From Nematostella vectensis (lineage: Eukaryota > Cnidaria > Anthozoa > Actiniaria > Edwardsiidae), in contig NC_064046.1 in NCBI RefSeq assembly GCF_932526225.1, positions 15,637,408-15,701,407 of the forward strand: a stretch of DNA of 64,000 nucleotides, given 5' to 3'. Position numbers and translations under genes: made by a program. The notes below the pieces were generated by a model. It was not told the origin of the DNA and did not search any database. It saw only the letters and a list, made by a program, of their open reading frames with translations. Below, one piece after another: positions 1 through 11,513 of this stretch. Each line of letters begins with the position of its first letter. Position 1 is the first letter of the stretch.

Positions 1-729
1 TACAATCGATAATTTTTTGTCCTAATGTAAATTCCAAAAAGTAACATTAGGAAAAATAAAACAGTATACTCGGAAAAAAAGGTATATCAATCTATCGAGC
101 GCTATGCTCTATGTTAGAATCTACTTAATGAAGTTATCCAAGGAATCTAGTTAGTTCTTGTGTGCATAAAATATGTACAGAATCCTGAACAAAGCATGAG
201 CATATCAAAGATGCTGAGAGTACATAAAAATGTCCCTATACCTTCTGTTTATGTCATGACACACCAAGAACAGTATAACTAAGTATCGATATTAAAAAAA
301 AAAAAAATAAAGAAACAAAAATATGCTATCAGCGGGAATCGAACCCGGGTCGATGAGTTAATAGTCAAGTGCCCGCAACGAAAGACTAACGTGGCATTGC
401 TGAAGGGAATTGTAATGCAAATTACTTTAAATACTATTGGTATCGTAAACTATCCCAAGCAAAGTCACCATCGGACTGGAGGTTACATTCGGGAAAAGCT
501 TCAGGGTTACATTCGGGAATTTGTTTTACGAGTGTAACCTCCAAAAGGTTACAATCGATAATTTTTTTTCCTAATGTAAATTCCAAAAAGTAACATTAGG
601 AAAAAAAAAACAGTATACTCGGAAAAAAAGGTATATCAATCTATCGAGCGCTATGCTCTTTGTTAGAATCTACTTAATGAAGTTATCCAAGGAATCTAGT
701 TAGTTCTTGTGTGCATAAAATATGTACAG
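1..729 (+). repeat. Partial unit and first full unit at the left edge
   Basis: The window opens inside a unit at TACAATCGATAATTTTTTG. The anchor at 181 is mutated to AATCCTGAAC, so its BamHI site is lost. The unit 181-729 is full length (549 bp). Both units share CCTAATGTAAATTCC where most units have CCGAATGTAAATTCC. The tRNA-like stretch at 335-400 has GATGAGTTAATAG instead of GCTGCGTTAGTAG. Confidence 0.9.
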
Positions 730-1243
730 GATCCTGAACAAAGCATGAGCACATCAAAGATGAGCACATCAAAAATATCCCTATACCTACTTTTTATGTC
801 ATGACACACCAAGAACAGTATAATTAAGTATCGATATTTAAAAAAAATTAAAGAAAAAAAAAAAGGCTATCAGCGTGAATCGAACCCGGGTAGCTGCGTT
901 AGTAGTCAAGTGCCCGCAACGAAAGACTAACGTGGCATTGCTGAAGGCAATTGTAATGAAAATTACTTTTAATACTATTGGTATCGTAAACTATCCCAAG
1001 CAAAGTCACCATCGGACTGGAGGTTACATTCGGGAAAAGCTTTAGGGTTACATTCGGGAATTTGTACAATCGATAATTTTTTTCCGAATGTAAATTCCAA
1101 AAAGTAACATTAGGAAAAATAAAACAGTATACTCGGAAAAAAAGGTATATCAATCTATCGAGCGCTATGCTCTATGTTAGAATCTACCTAATCAAGTTAT
1201 CCAAGGAATCTAGTTAGTTCTTGTGTGCATAAAATATGTACAG
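730..1243 (+). repeat. 514-bp unit with 26-bp deletion
   Basis: The unit runs straight from TTTGT to ACAATCG at 1061-1070, omitting the arm that normally holds GTAACCTCC. It also carries the shorter GAGCACATCAAA variant of the conserved block, and AAGCTTTAGGG instead of AAGCTTCAGGG. These three traits travel together in most units of this class. Confidence 0.9.
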
Positions 1244-1590
1244 GATCCTGAACAAAGCATGAGCACATCAAAGATGCTGAGAGTACATAAAAATGTCCCT
1301 ATACCTTCTTTTTATGTCATGACACACCAAGAACAGTATAATTAAGTATCGAAAATTAAAAAAAAAAAAGAAAAAAAATAGGCTATCAGCGGGAATCGAA
1401 CCTCCAAAAGGTTACAATCGATTTTTTTTTCCGAATGTAAATTCCAAAAAGTAACATTAGGAAAAATAAAACAGTATACTCGGGAAAAAAGGTATATCAA
1501 TCTATCGAGCGCTATGCTCTATGTTAGAATCTACTTAATGAAGTTATCCAAGGAATCTAGTTAGTTCTTGTGTTCATAAAATATGTACAG
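1244..1590 (+). repeat. 347-bp short unit
   Basis: GAATCGAACC joins CTCCAAAAGG at 1399-1402. The tRNA-like body, hairpin spacer and first sub-repeats are gone; the minus-strand B box is intact. The A-tract is altered and the usual ATCGATATT reads ATCGAAAATT, with loss of that ClaI site. Confidence 0.9.
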
Positions 1591-2138
1591 GATCCTGAAC
1601 AAAGCATGAGCACATCAAAGATGCTGAGAGTACATAAAAATGTCCCTATACCTTCTTTTTATGTCATGACACACCAAGAACAGTATAACTAAGTATCGAT
1701 ATTAAAAAAAAAAAAGAAAGAAACAAAAATATGCTATCAGCGGGAATCGAACCCGGGTCGCTGCGTTAGTAGTCAAGTGCCCGCAACGAAAGACTAACGT
1801 GGCATTGCTGAAGGGAATTGTAATGCAAATTACTTTTAATACTATTGGTATCGTAAACTATCCCAAGCAAAGTCACCATCGGACTGGAGGTTACATTCGG
1901 GAAAAGCTTCAGGGTTACATTCGGGAATTTGTTTTACGAGAGTAACCTCCAAAAGGTTACAATCGATATTTTTTTTTTCGAATGTAAATTCCAAAAAGTA
2001 ACATTAGGAAAAATAAAACAGTATACTCGGTATATCAAGGTATATCAATCTATCGAGCGCTATGCTCTATGTTAGAATCTACTTAATCAAGTTATCCAAG
2101 GAATCTAGTTAGTTCTTGTGTGCATAAAATATGTACAG
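1591..2138 (+). repeat. 548-bp full unit
   Basis: Full unit with GTAATGCAAATTAC hairpin and TTACGAGAGTAACC in place of TTACGAGTGTAACC. The tail near 2029-2048 contains the TATATCAAGG duplication instead of the A-run. Confidence 0.9.
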
Positions 2139-2487
2139 GATCCTGAACAAAGCATGAGCACATCAAAGATGCTGAGAGTACATAAAAATGTCCCTATACC
2201 TTCTTTTTATGTCATGACACACCAAGAACAGTATAATTAAGTTTCGATATTTAAAAAAAATAAAGAAAAAAAAGTAAGCTATCAGCGGGAATCGAACCTC
2301 CAAAAGGTTACAATCGATATTTTTTTCCGAATGTAAATTCCAAAAAGTAACATTAGGAAAAATAAAACAGTATACTCGGTATATCAAGGTATATCAATCT
2401 ATCGAGCGCTATGCTCTATGTTAGAATCTACTCAATCAAGTTATCCAAGGAATCTAGTTAGTTCTTGTGTGCATAAAATATGTACAG
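2139..2487 (+). repeat. 349-bp short unit
   Basis: The deletion junction AACC is at 2295-2298. The tail again has the TATATCAAGG duplication. The A-tract is followed by AAGTAAGCTATC, a marker shared with short units at 4969 and 17930. Confidence 0.9.
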
Positions 2488-3036
2488 GATCCTGAACAAA
2501 GCATGAGCATAACAAAGATGCTGAGAGTACATAAAAATGTCCCTATACCTTCTTTTTATGTCATGACACACCAAGAACAGTATAACTAAGTATCGATATT
2601 TAAAAAAAAAAAATAAAGAATAAAAAAAAAGGCTATCAGCGGGAATCGAACCCGGGTGGCTGCGTTAGTAGTCAAGTGCCCGCAACGAAAGACTAACGTG
2701 GCATTGCTGAAGGGAATTGTAATAAAAATTACTTTTAATACTATTGGTATCGTAAACTATCCCAAGCAAAGTCACCATCGGACTGCAGGTTACATTCGGG
2801 AAAAGCTTCGGGGTTACATTCGGGAATTTGTTTTACGAGTGTAACCTCCAAAAGGTTACAATCGATAATTTTTTTTCCGAATGTAAATTCCAAAAAGTAA
2901 CATTAGGAAAAATAAAACAGTATACTCGGAAAAACAGGTATATCAATCTATCGAGCGCTATGCTCTTTGTTAGAATCTACTTAATGAAGTTATCCAAGGA
3001 ATCTAGTTAGTTCTTGTGTGCATAAAATATGTACAG
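2488..3036 (+). repeat. 549-bp full unit
   Basis: Full unit with GGGTGGCTGCG in the tRNA-like region and GGACTGCAGG, which creates a PstI site, before the first sub-repeat. It keeps the complete inverted-repeat zone. Confidence 0.9.
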
Positions 3037-3550
3037 GATCCTGAACAAAGCATGAGAACATCAAAGATGAGCACATCAAAAATGTCCCTATACCTTCTTT
3101 TTATGTCATGACACACCAAGAACAGTATAATTAAATATCGATATTTAAAAAGAAATAAAGAAAAAAAAATAGGCTATCAGCGTGAATCGAACCCGGGTCG
3201 CTGCGTTAGTAGTCAAGTGCCCGCAACTAAAGACTAACGTGGCATTGCTGAAGGGAATTGTAATGAAAATTACTTTTAATACTATTGGTATCGTAAACTA
3301 TCCCAAGCAAAGTCACCATCGAACTGGAGGTTACATTCGGGAAAAGCTTTAGGGTTACATTCGAGAATTTGTACAATCGATAATTTTTTTCCGAATGTAA
3401 ATTCCAAAAAGTAACATTAGGAAAAATAAAACAGTATACTCGGAAAAAAAGGTATATCAATCTATCGAGCGCTATGCTCTATGTTAGAATCTACTTAATG
3501 AAGTTATCCAAGGAATCTAGTTAGTTCTTGTGTGCATAAAATATGTACAG
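3037..3550 (+). repeat. 514-bp unit with 26-bp deletion
   Basis: The deletion junction is at 3368-3376. Private changes are GCAACTAAAGAC in the tRNA-like part and TCGAGAATTTG next to the junction. Confidence 0.9.
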
Positions 3551-4070
3551 GATCCTGAACAAAGCATGAGCATATCAAAGATGCTGAGAGTACATAAAAA
3601 TGTCCCTATACCTTCTTTTTATGTCATGACACACCAAGAACAGTATAACTAAGTATCGATATTAAAAAAAAAGAGAAAGAAACAAAAATATGCTATCAGC
3701 GGGAATCGAACACGGGTCGCTGCGTTAGTAGTCAAGTGCCCGCAACGAAAGACTAACGTGGCATTGCTGAAGGGAATTGTAATGAAAATTACTTTTAATA
3801 CTATTGGTATCGTAAACTATCCCAAGCAAAGTCACCATCGAACTGGAGGTTACATTCGGGAAAAGCTTTAGGGTTACATTCGGGAATTTGTACAATCGAT
3901 AATTTTTTTCCGAATGTAAATTCCAAAAAGTAACATTAGGAAAAATAAAACAGTATACTCGGAAAAAAAGGTATATCAATCTATCGAGCGCTATGCTCTA
4001 TGTTAGAATCTACTTAATCAAGTTATCCAAGGAATCTAGTTAGTTCTTGTGTGCATAAAAATATGTACAG
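3551..4070 (+). repeat. 520-bp unit with 26-bp deletion
   Basis: The junction is at 3887-3896. Unlike most of its class it has the normal CTGAGAGTACATAAA block, hence 520 rather than 514 bp. This shows the two variants can be separated by recombination. The B-box region reads GAACACGGG. Confidence 0.9.
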
Positions 4071-4420
4071 GATCCTGAACAAAGCATGAGCACATCAAAG
4101 ATGCTGAGAGTACATAAAAATGTCCCTATACCTTTTTTTTATGTCATGACACACCAAGAACAGTATAATTAAGTATCGATATTTAAAAAAAAAAAAAGAA
4201 AAAAAATAGGCTATCAGCGGGAATCGAACCTCCAAAAGGTTACAATCGATATTTTTTTTTCCGAATGTAAATTCCAAAAAGTAACATTAGGAAAAATAAA
4301 ACAGTATACTCGGAAAAAAAGGTATATCAATCTATCGAGCGCTATGCTCTATGTTAGAATCTACTTAATGAAGTTATCCAAGGAATCTAGTTAGTTCTTG
4401 TGTGCATAAAATATGTACAG
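4071..4420 (+). repeat. 350-bp short unit
   Basis: The deletion junction AACC is at 4227-4230, with the B box intact. The CCTTCTTTTTATG stretch reads CCTTTTTTTTATG near 4131. Confidence 0.9.
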
Positions 4421-4968
4421 GATCCTGAACAAAGCATGAGCATATCAAAGATGCTGAGAGTACATAAAAATGTCCCTATACCTTCTTTTTATGTCATGAC
4501 AAACCAAGAACAGTATAACTAAGTATCGATATTAAAAAAAAAAGAGAAAGAAACAAAAATATGCTATCAGCGAGAAACGAACACGGGTCGCTGCGTTAGT
4601 AGTCAAGTGCCCGCAACGAAAGACTAACGTGGCATTGCTGAAGGGAATTGTAATGCAAATTACTTTTAATACTATTGGTATCGTAAACTATCCCAAGCAA
4701 AGTCACCATCGGACTGGTGGTTACATTCGGGAAAAGCTTCAGGGTTACATTCGAGAATTTGTTTTACGAGAGTAACCTCCAAAAGGTTACAATCGATATT
4801 TTTTTTTCCGAATGTAAATTCCAAAAAGTAACATTAGGAAAAATAAAACAGTATACTCGGTATATCAAGGTATATCAATCTATCGAGCGCTATGCTCTAT
4901 GTTAGAATCTACTTAATCAAGTTATCCAAGGAATCTAGTTAGTTCTTGTGTGCAAAAAATATGTACAG
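4421..4968 (+). repeat. 548-bp full unit
   Basis: Full unit with a damaged B box (GAGAAACGAACACGGG near 4571-4586) and GGACTGGTGG for GGACTGGAGG, which weakens the 10-bp inverted repeat. The tail has the TATATCAAGG duplication near 4859. Confidence 0.9.
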
Positions 4969-5318
4969 GATCCTGAACAAAGCATGAGCACATCAAAGAT
5001 GCTGAGAGTACATAAAAATGTCCCTATACCTTCTTTTTATGTCATGACACACCAAGAACAGTATAATTAAGTATCGATATTTAAAAAAAAATAAAGAAAA
5101 AAAAGTAAGCTATCAGCGGGAATCGAACCTCCAAAAGGTTACAATAGATATTTTTTTTCCTAATGTAAATTCCAAAAAGTAACATTAGGAAAAATAAAAC
5201 AGTATACTCGGACAAAAAGGTATATCAATCTATCGAGCGTTATGCTCTATGTTAGAATCTACTTAATAATGTTATCCAAGGAATCTAGTTAGTTCTTGTG
5301 TGCATAAAATATGTACAG
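4969..5318 (+). repeat. 350-bp short unit
   Basis: The deletion junction AACC is at 5126-5129. It reads ACAATAGATATT where ACAATCGATATT is usual and has CCTAATGTAAATTCC. Confidence 0.9.
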
Positions 5319-5863
5319 GATCCTGAACAAAGCATGAGCACATCAAAGATGCTGAGAGTACATACAAATGTTCCTATACCTTCTTTTAATGTCATGACAC
5401 ATCAAGAACAGTATAATTAAGTATCGATATTTAAAAAAAAAATAAAGAACAAAAATAGGCTATCAGCGGGAATCGAACCCGGGTGGCTGCGTTAGTAGTC
5501 AAGTGCCCGCAACGAAAGACTAACGTGGCATTGCTGAAGGGAATTGTAATGAAAATTACTTTTAATACTATTGGTATCGTAAACTATCCCAAGCAAAGTC
5601 ACCATCGGACTGGAGGTTACATTCGGGAAAAGCTTCAGGGTTACATTCGGGAATTTGTTTTACGAGTGTAACCTTCAAAAGGTTACAATCGATAATTTTT
5701 TTTCCGAATGAAAAATCCAAAAAGTAACATTAGGAAAAATAAAACAGTATACTCGGAAAAAAAGGTATATCAATCTATCGAGCGCTATGCTCTTTGTTAG
5801 AATCTACTTAATGAAGTTATCCAATGAATCTAGTTAGTTCCTGTGTGCATAAAATATGTACAG
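5319..5863 (+). repeat. 545-bp full unit
   Basis: It carries the linked markers ATGTTCCTATACC and CTTTTAATGTCATGACACATC, shared with the unit at 10105. CCGAATGAAAAATCC shows a damaged inverse sub-repeat near 5704. Confidence 0.9.
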
Positions 5864-6378
5864 GATCCTGAACAAAGCATAAGCACATCAAAGATGAGCA
5901 CATCAAAAATGTCCCTATACCTTCTTTTTATGTCATGACACACCAAGAACAGTATAATTAAGTATCGATATTTAAAAAAAAATAAAGAAAAAAAAAATAG
6001 GCTATCAGCGTGAATCGAACCCGGGTCGCTGCGTTAGTAGTCAAGTGCCCGCAACGAAAGACTAACGTGGCATTGCTGAAGGGAATTGTAATGAAAATTA
6101 CTTTTAATACTATTGGTATCGTAAACTATCCCAAGCAAAGTCACCATCGAACTGGAGGTTACATTCTGGAAAAGCTTTAGGGTTACATTCGGGAATTTGT
6201 ACAATCGATAATTTTTTTCCGAATGTAAATTCCAAAAAGTAACATTAGGAAAAATAAAACAGTATACTCGGAAAAAAAGGTATATCAATCTATCGAGCGC
6301 TATGCTCTATGTTAGAATCTACTTAATCAAGTTATCCAAGGAATCTAGTTAGTTCTTGTGTGCATAAAATATGTACAG
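5864..6378 (+). repeat. 515-bp unit with 26-bp deletion (first trimer, part 1)
   Basis: The junction is at 6197-6206. TACATTCTGG replaces TACATTCGG in the first sub-repeat, a marker of this trimer family. AGCATAAGCAC is shared with the copy at 10650. Confidence 0.9.
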
Positions 6379-6728
6379 GATCCTGAACAAAGCATGAGCA
6401 CATCAAAGATGCTGAGAGTACATAAAAATGTCCCTATACCTTCTTTTTATGTCATGACACACCAAGAACAGTATAATTAAGTATCGATATTTTAAAAAAA
6501 AATAAAGAAAAAAAATAGGCTTTTAGCGGGAATCGAACCTCCAAAAGGTTACAATCGATATTTTTTTTCCGAATGTAAATTCCAAAAAGTAACATTAGGA
6601 AAAATAAAACAGTATACTCGGAAAAAAAGGTATATCAATCTATCGAGCGCTATGCTCTATGTTAGAATCTACTTAATGAAGTTATCCAAGGAATCTAGTT
6701 AGTTCTTGTGTGCATAAAATATGTACAG
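6379..6728 (+). repeat. 350-bp short unit (first trimer, part 2)
   Basis: The deletion junction AACC is at 6536-6539. GGCTTTTAGCGGG replaces GGCTATCAGCGGG, a change shared only with the copy at 11164. Confidence 0.9.
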
Positions 6729-7276
6729 GATCCTGAACAAAGCATGAGCATATCAAAGATGCTGAGAGTACATAAAAATGTCCCTATACCTTCTTTTTAT
6801 GTCATGACACACCAAGAACAGTATAACTAAGTATCGATAATAAAAAAAAAAAATAAAGAAACAAAAATATGCTATCAGCGGGAATCGAACCCGGGTCGCT
6901 GCGTTAGTAGTCAAGTGCCCGCAACGAAAGACTAACGTGGCATTGCTGAAGGGAATTGTAATGCAAATTACTTTTAATACTATTGGTATCGTAAACTATC
7001 CCAAGCAAAGTCACCATCGCACTGGAGGTTACATTCGGGAAAAGCTTCAGGGTTACATTCGGGAATTTGTTTTACGAGAGTAACCTCCGAAAGGTTACAA
7101 TCGATATTTTTTTTTTCCGAATGTAAATTCCAAAAAGTAACATTAGGAAAAATAAAACAGTATACTCGGAAAAAAAGGTATATCAATCTATCGAGCGCTA
7201 TGCTCTTTGTTAGAATCTACTTAATGAAGTTATCCAAGGAATCTAGTTAGTTCTTGTGTGCATAAAATATGTACAG
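6729..7276 (+). repeat. 548-bp full unit (first trimer, part 3)
   Basis: Full unit with CATCGCACTGGAGG and CCTCCGAAAGG, where the second change breaks one base of the short GTAACCT/AGGTTAC stem. The copy lies at 11514. Confidence 0.9.
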
Positions 7277-7790
7277 GATCCTGAACAAAGCATGAGCACA
7301 TCAAAGATGAGCACATCAAAAATGTCCCTATACCTTCTTTTTATGTCATGACACACCAAGAACAGTATAATTAAGTATCGATATTTAAAAAAAAATAAAG
7401 AAAAAAAAATAGGCTATCAGCGTGAATCGAACCCGGGTCGCTGCGTTAGTAGTCAAGTGCCCGCAACGAAAGACTAACGTGGCATTGCTGAAGGGAATTG
7501 TAATGAAAATTACTTTTAATACTATTGGTATCGTAAACTATCCCAAGCAAAGTCACCATCGAACTGGAGGTTACATTCTGGAAAAGCTTTAGGGTTACAT
7601 TCGGGAGTTTGTACAATCGATAATTTTTTTCCGAATGTAAATTCCAAAAAGTAACATTAGGAAAAATAAAACAGTATACTCGGAAAAAAAGGTATATCAA
7701 TCTATCGAGCGCTATGCTCTATGTTAGAATCTACTTAATCAAGTTATCCAAGGAATCTAGTTAGTTCTTGTGTGCATAAAATATGTACAG
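7277..7790 (+). repeat. 514-bp unit with 26-bp deletion (second trimer, part 1)
   Basis: The junction is at 7607-7616, with GGGAGTTTG for GGGAATTTG. It aligns to 5864 and 8688 at a 1,411-1,413 bp spacing. Confidence 0.9.
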
Positions 7791-8141
7791 GATCCTGAAC
7801 AAAGCATGAGCACATCAAAGATGCTGAGAGTACATTAAAAATGTCCCTATACCTTCTTTTTATGTCATGACACACCAAGAACAGTATAATTAAGTATCGA
7901 TATTTAAAAAAAAAATAAAGAAAAAAAATAGGCTATCAGCGGGAATCGAACCTCCAAAAGGTTACAATCGATATTTTTTTTCCGAATGTAAATTCCAAAA
8001 AGTAACATTAGGAAAAATAAAACAGTATACTCGGAAAAAAAGGTATATCAATCTATCGAGCGCTATGCTCTATGTTAGAATCTACTTAATGAAGTTATCC
8101 AAGGAATCTAGTTAGTTCTTGTGTGCATAAAATATGTACAG
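7791..8141 (+). repeat. 351-bp short unit (second trimer, part 2)
   Basis: The deletion junction AACC is at 7949-7952. One extra base appears in GTACATTAAAAATG near 7831. Confidence 0.9.
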
Positions 8142-8687
8142 GATCCTGAACAAAGCATGAGCACATCAAAGATGCTGAGAGTACATAAAAATGTCCCTAT
8201 ACCTTCTTTTTATGTCATGACACACCAAGAACAGTATAACTAAGTATCGATATTAAAAAAAAAAATAAAGAAACAAAAATATGCTATCAGCGGGAATCGA
8301 ACCCGGGTCGCTGCGTTAGTAGTCAAGTTCCCGCAACGAAAGACTAACGTGGCATTGCTGAAGGGAATTGTAATGCAAATTACTTTTAATACTATTGGTA
8401 TCGTAAACTATCCCAAGCAAAGTCACCATCGCACTGGAGGTTACATTCGGGAAAAGCTTCAGGGTTACATTCGGGAATTTGTTTTACGAGAGTAACCTCC
8501 GAAAGGTTACAATCGATATTTTTTTTTCCGAATGTAAATTCCAAAAAGTAACATTAGGAAAAATAAAACAGTATACTCGGAAAAAAAGGTATATCAATCT
8601 ATCGAGCGCTATGCTCTTTGTTAGAATCTACTTAATGAAGTTATCCAAGGAATCTAGTTAGTTCTTGTGTGCATAAAATATGTACAG
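8142..8687 (+). repeat. 546-bp full unit (second trimer, part 3)
   Basis: Full unit with CAAGTTCCCGC in the tRNA-like part and CCTCCGAAAGG as in the other trimers. Confidence 0.9.
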
Positions 8688-9201
8688 GATCCTGAACAAA
8701 GCATGAGCACATCAAAGATGAGCACATCAAAAATGTCCCTATACCTTCTTTTTATGTCATGACACACCAAGAACAGTATAATTAAGTATCGATATTTAAA
8801 AAAAAATAAAGAAAAAAAAATAGGCTATCAGCGTGAATCGAACCCGGGTCGCTGCGTTAGTAGTCAAGTGCCCGCAACGAAAGACTAACGTGGCATTGCT
8901 GAAGGGAATTGTAATAAAAATTACTTTTAATACTATAGGTATCGTAAACTATCCCAAGCAAAGTCACCATCGAACTTGAGGTTACATTCTGGAAAAGCTT
9001 TAGGGTTACATTCGGGAGTTTGTACAATCGATAATTTTTTTCCGAATGTAAATTCCAAAAAGTAACATTAGGAAAAATAAAACAGTATACTCGGAAAAAA
9101 AGGTATATCAATCTATCGAGCGCTATGCTCTATGTTAGAATCTACTTAATCAAGTTATCCAAGGAATCTAGTTAGTTCTTGTGTGCATAAAATATGTACA
9201 G
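8688..9201 (+). repeat. 514-bp unit with 26-bp deletion (third trimer, part 1)
   Basis: The junction is at 9017-9026. Private changes are ACTATAGGTATCG near 8932 and GAACTTGAGG near 8973. The same two changes mark the material around the 296-bp unit at 19.9-20.5 kb, which links the two regions. Confidence 0.9.
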
Positions 9202-9556
9202 GATCCTGAACAAAGCATGAGCACATCAAAGATGCTGAGAGTACATAAAAATGTCCCTATACCTTCTTTTTATGTCATGACACACCAAGAACAGTATAAT
9301 TAAGTATCGATATTAAAAAAAAAAAAAAAATAAAGAAAAAAAATAGGCTATCAGCGGGAATCGAACCTCCAAAAGGTTACAATCGATATTTTTTTTCCGA
9401 ATGTAAATTCCAAAAAGTAACATTAGGAAAAATAAAACAGTGTACTCGGAAAAAAAGGTATATCAATCTATCGAGCGCTATGCTCTATGTTAGAATCTAC
9501 TTAATCAAGTTATCCAAGGAATCTAGTTAGTTCTTGTGTGCATAAAATATGTACAG
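9202..9556 (+). repeat. 355-bp short unit (third trimer, part 2)
   Basis: The deletion junction AACC is at 9364-9367. The A-tract is longer than usual, which explains the extra bases. Confidence 0.9.
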
Positions 9557-10649
9557 GATCCTGAACAAAGCATGAGCACATCAAAGATGCTGAGAGTACA
9601 TAAAAATGTCCCTATACCTTCTTTTTATGTCATGACACACCAAGAACAGTATAATTAAGTATCGATATTTAAAAAAAAAACAAATAAAGAACAAAAATAT
9701 GCTATCAGCGGGAATCGAACCCGGGTCGTTGCGTTAGTAGTCAAGTGCCCGCAACGAAAGACTAACGTGGCATTGCTGAAGGGAATTGTAATGAAAATTA
9801 CTTTTAATACTATTGGTATCGTAAACTATCCCAAGCAAAGTCACCATCGAACTGGAGGTTACATTCGGGAAAAGCTTTAGGGTTACATTCGGGAATTTGT
9901 TTTACGAGTGTAACCTCCAAAAGGTTACAATCGATATTTTTTTTCCGAATGTAAATTCCAAAAAGTACCATTAGGAAAAATAAAACAGTATACTCGGAAA
10001 AAAAGGTATATCAATCTATCGAGCGCTATGCTCTATGTTAGAATCTACTTAATAATGTTATCCAAGGAATCTAGTTAGTTCTTGTGTGCATAAAATATGT
10101 ACAGGATCCTGAACAAAGCATGAGCACATCAAAGATGCTGAGAGTACATACAAATGTTCCTATACCTTCTTTTAATGTCATGACACATCAAGAACAGTAT
10201 AATTAAGTATCGATATTTAAAAAAAAAATAAAGAACAAAAATAGGCTATCAGCGGGAATCGAACCCGGGTGGCTGCGTTAGTAGTCAAGTGCCCGCAACG
10301 AAAGACTAACGTGGCATTGCTGAAGGGAATTGTAATAAAAATTACTTTTAATACTATTGGTATCGTAAACTATCCCAAGCAAAGTCACCATCGGACTGGA
10401 GGTTACATTCGGGAAAAGCTTCAGGGTTACATTCGGGAATTTGTTTTACGAGTGTAACCTTCAAAAGGTTACAATCGATAATTTTTTTTCCGAATGTAAA
10501 TTCCAAAAAGTAACATTAGGAAAAATAAAACAGTATACTCGGAAAAAAAGGTATATCAATCTATCGAGCGCTATGCTCTTTGTTAGAATCTACTTAATGA
10601 AGTTATCCAATGAATCTAGTTAGTTCCTGTGTGCATAAAATATGTACAG
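9557..10649 (+). repeat. Two full units (548 and 545 bp)
   Basis: Anchors are at 9557 and 10105. The first has GGGTCGTTGCG and the AAACAAATAAAG A-tract. The second repeats the 5319 unit (offset 4,786 bp) with the ATGTTCC and TTAATGTCATG markers. Confidence 0.9.
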
Positions 10650-11163
10650 GATCCTGAACAAAGCATAAGCACATCAAAGATGAGCACATCAAAAATGTCC
10701 CTATACCTTCTTTTTATGTCATGACACACCAAGAACAGTATAATTAAGTATCGATATTTAAAAAAAAATAAAGAAAAAAAAATAGGCTATCAGCGTGAAT
10801 CGAACCCGGGTCGCTGCGTTAGTAGTCAAGTGCCCGCAACGAAAGACTAACGTGGCATTGCTGAAGGGAATTGTAATGAAAATTACTTTTAATACTATTG
10901 GTATCGTAAACTATCCCAAGCAAAGTCACCATCGAACTGGAGGTTACATTCTGGAAAAGCTTTAGGGTTACATTCGGGAATTTGTACAATCGATAATTTT
11001 TTTCCGAATGTAAATTCCAAAAAGTAACATTAGGAAAAATAAAACAGTATACTCGGAAAAAAAGGTATATCAATCTATCGAGCGCTATGCTCTATGTTAG
11101 AATCTACTTAATCAAGTTATCCAAGGAATCTAGTTAGTTCTTGTGTGCATAAAATATGTACAG
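10650..11163 (+). repeat. 514-bp unit, copy of 5864
   Basis: The deletion junction is at 10981-10990. AGCATAAGCAC and TACATTCTGG match the unit at 5864. Confidence 0.9.
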
Positions 11164-11513
11164 GATCCTGAACAAAGCATGAGCACATCAAAGATGCTGA
11201 GAGTACATAAAAATGTCCCTATACCTTCTTTTTATGTCATGACACACCAAGAACAGTATAATTAAGTATCGATATTTTAAAAAAAAATAAAGAAAAACAA
11301 TAGGCTTTTAGCGGGAATCGAACCTCCAAAAGGTTACAATCGATATTTTTTTTCCGAATGTAAATTCCAAAAAGTAACATTAGGAAAAATAAAACAGCAT
11401 ACTCGGAAAAAAAGGTATATCAATCTATCGAGCGCTATGCTCTATGTTAGAATCTACTTAATGAAGTTATCCAAGGAATCTAGTTAGTTCTTGTGTGCAT
11501 AAAATATGTACAG
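11164..11513 (+). repeat. 350-bp short unit, copy of 6379
   Basis: The deletion junction AACC is at 11321-11324. GGCTTTTAGCGGG is shared with 6379. CAGCATACTCGG is private. Confidence 0.9.

Noticed and set aside
899-1153. 84-codon minus-strand frame recurring 10 or more times (also near 3725, 6034, 7446, 10819)
   Set aside because: It is the 26-bp-deleted unit read through. It appears exactly once in such units, has no domain, and its repeated FPNVT strings are just the TTACATTCGG sub-repeats in translation. Similarity between copies is explained by satellite homogenisation.
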